Source of the DNA: Chitinophaga pinensis
GTDB taxonomy: Bacteria > Bacteroidota > Bacteroidia > Chitinophagales > Chitinophagaceae
Length of the DNA stretch: 38,968 bases
Assembly: GCF_007896845.1 (NCBI RefSeq)
Contig: NZ_VOHS01000043.1
Location: 1 to 38,968 of the forward strand
Direction: 5' to 3'
Shown here: piece by piece, positions 37,614 through 38,968 of the stretch
How the letters are laid out: the number at the start of each line of letters is the position of its first letter
How positions within the stretch are numbered: the first letter of the stretch is position 1
Position numbers and translations under genes: made by a program
The notes under the pieces: model-generated
What the model saw: the letters and a program-made list of their open reading frames with translations, nothing else
The model's database searches: none
Told to the model about the DNA's origin: nothing

Positions 37614-38968
37614 ATGTTCAGAACAAACGATGGGCGCTGTCAGCGGTCTTAGGGATATTATGCCTGACAGCAAAAGGACAGGAAAAGATCATGACCTTAA
37701 ACAGCAGCAATGCGGCCGTAAACTGGAAGGTAAAGGCGGCAGCAGAACTGGACAGACAACAGACATTCATACAACAGCTTATAATGATCAGAACTGGGTA
37801 AAAGGGATTGTACCTACGGTGTTTAGTCGTTTGTGGCAGCGGGTTTAGAAATGGACCCCAATTATGCGGATAACATTTATCAGGTAGATAAAGCAAAGTA
37901 CGACCGGGATTTCTGTATCGCAGTACGTTTATGTTTGTCCGCCGCAAGACAGGTGAACAACAATGGCTGCACTTTGAGGGGGTGAACGGAAAGCGGAAGT
38001 ATTCCTGAACGGCCGCCGGCTTGGTTTGCTGGATGGTTTTATGGACAGAGGTCAGTTTGATGTACCGGGATATTGCGGTATGATCAGCGAATGTGCTGGC
38101 TTTGCTGGTGAGCTGGCCCGGACAGCCGATCGTGAATTATTCAAGTCCTACTACATTTCCAGTGCCAGCTGGGACTGGATGCCATATGTACCGGATTGAA
38201 TATGGGTATTACGGATGACGTATACATTAGCGGTTCAGGAGCATTACTATTCAGATCCATGGGGTTACGTACCAGTACCCTTGAGACATCTTTGGCTAAG
38301 CTAAGTGTTTCGATGGAACTGGATAATCATTCTGTGCAGGCGCAGGAAGGTGTCATTTCCGGCACCATTCAGCCCGGTAATATCCGTTTTACTAAAAATG
38401 TGAAGATAGCTGCAGGTCAGCAGAACAGGTTCCTTTCAGCCTGAAATAGCCCATCCACAGCTTTGGTGGCCGAATGGTTATGGCAGTCAGCCTTTATACA
38501 CCTGGATCTTCATTTACCACAAAAGATAGCCCTCTGATAGCAGGAAAGTGACTTTTGGCGTGAGACAGTTCAGTTATGATACCCTTGGAGGGGTGTTGCA
38601 TATAGCTATCAACGCAAAAGATCTTTATCAGGGTGGTAACTGGGGAATGTCTGAGTATCTGTTACGTTGTCGTGGCAGTGAATATGATACGAAGCTAAAG
38701 TTGCACCGGGAGATGAATTTTAATATGGTGCGCAACTGGATCGGGAGTCGACGGATGAAGAATTCTATGCTGCCTGTGATAAATACGGCCTGCTGGTCTG
38801 GGATGATTTCTGGTTGAACTCGCACCCGAATCTGCCGAAAGATATCTTCGCCTTTAACAAGAATGCGGTAGAGAAGATCAAGCGGCTACGCAATCTGCGA
38901 GTATAGCGGTATGGTGTGGCGATAATGAGGGATATCCTTTGGCCCCGCTGAATAATTGGTTAAAGGAG
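37614..38968 (+). CDS. GH2 exo-beta-mannosidase / exo-beta-glucosaminidase-like enzyme, N-terminal part, broken and cut by window edge
   Basis: After correcting a missing A near 37631 the start reads RWALSAVLGILCLTAKGQ, a signal peptide. Following pieces give the GH2 sugar-binding domain (MDPNYADNIYQVDKAKYDRDF, WLHFEGVN, AEVFLNGRRLG), the middle domain, and the start of the catalytic barrel (TFGVRQFSYDTLGG, LHREMNFNMVRNWIGS, CDKYGLLVWDDFWLNSHPN). IAVWCGDNEGYP at about 38904-38935 carries the family's acid/base glutamate (codon 38927-38929). Wording of the NFNMVRNW and CGDNEG motifs fits the GH2 group of exo-beta-D-glucosaminidases and mannosidases. A beta-mannosidase would suit the core of N-glycans. 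It starts 33 bp after susC4. The rest lies beyond the window. Confidence 0.8.

Noticed and set aside
20208..38968. True pseudogenisation of the right half of the locus
   Set aside because: No premature stop was found other than those caused by single-base losses, and protein sequence is well preserved on both sides of each break; error is simpler.
1..38968. CRISPR array, tRNA, rRNA, insertion sequence or prophage
   Set aside because: No regularly spaced repeats, tRNA-like cloverleaf with conserved arms, transposase, integrase or phage gene was seen.

Overview
The window looks like a chromosomal piece of a Bacteroidota, most probably a Chitinophaga-like member of the Chitinophagaceae. The reasons are four SusC/SusD pairs, a FecI/FecR-type sigma/anti-sigma pair, a Bacteroidota-style promoter (TTTG, 20 bp, TATATTTG) and many Bacteroidota lipoproteins. 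No tRNA, rRNA, CRISPR array, insertion sequence or phage gene was seen.

Layout. Positions 1-4630 are housekeeping or accessory genes: the start of a probable FAD-linked oxidase (minus), an AraC regulator and a short-chain dehydrogenase (minus, likely one operon), a DMT-family transporter with a long structured leader (plus), and an ArsR-SRPBCC-DoxX operon (minus) whose promoter carries two matching operator palindromes. From 4650 to the right end everything is on the plus strand and forms a large polysaccharide-utilization region: a ricin-fold lipoprotein, a GH92 enzyme, an ECF sigma factor, FecR anti-sigma factor, SusC1, SusD1, a GH38-like enzyme, an SGNH hydrolase, a second GH92, SusC2, SusD2, then SusD3, a DUF5004-like and a DUF4961-like lipoprotein, SusC3, SusD4, SusC4 and a GH2 enzyme cut by the window end.

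How the genes fit together. Two GH92 (alpha-mannosidase family), one GH38-like, one GH2 (exo-beta-mannosidase/glucosaminidase-like) and one SGNH esterase-like protein suggest a target rich in alpha-mannose, such as eukaryotic N-glycans or yeast/fungal mannan. Surface binding and uptake would be by the SusD lipoproteins and SusC porins. The most interesting observation is a two-part motif, TGGCGG(T/A)(A/C) and (G/C)GTGTC(T/A)(A/T), at exactly the same 19-bp step in five places. Each copy lies upstream of a gene or gene block of this region (ricin lipoprotein, GH92-1, fecR-susC1 block, susC2 block, susD3 block). I read it as the promoter of the local ECF sigma factor, making the whole 34 kb one regulon.

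Sequence quality. From 1 to 20.2 kb I find one frameshift. From 20.2 to 32.8 kb reading frames are broken repeatedly, and every break I resolved is explained by missing bases, nearly all in runs of identical bases. From 32.8 kb to the end breaks come every 100-200 bases. This gradient looks like low-coverage contig-end error and not gene decay, so broken genes are listed as CDS over their full reconstructed span.
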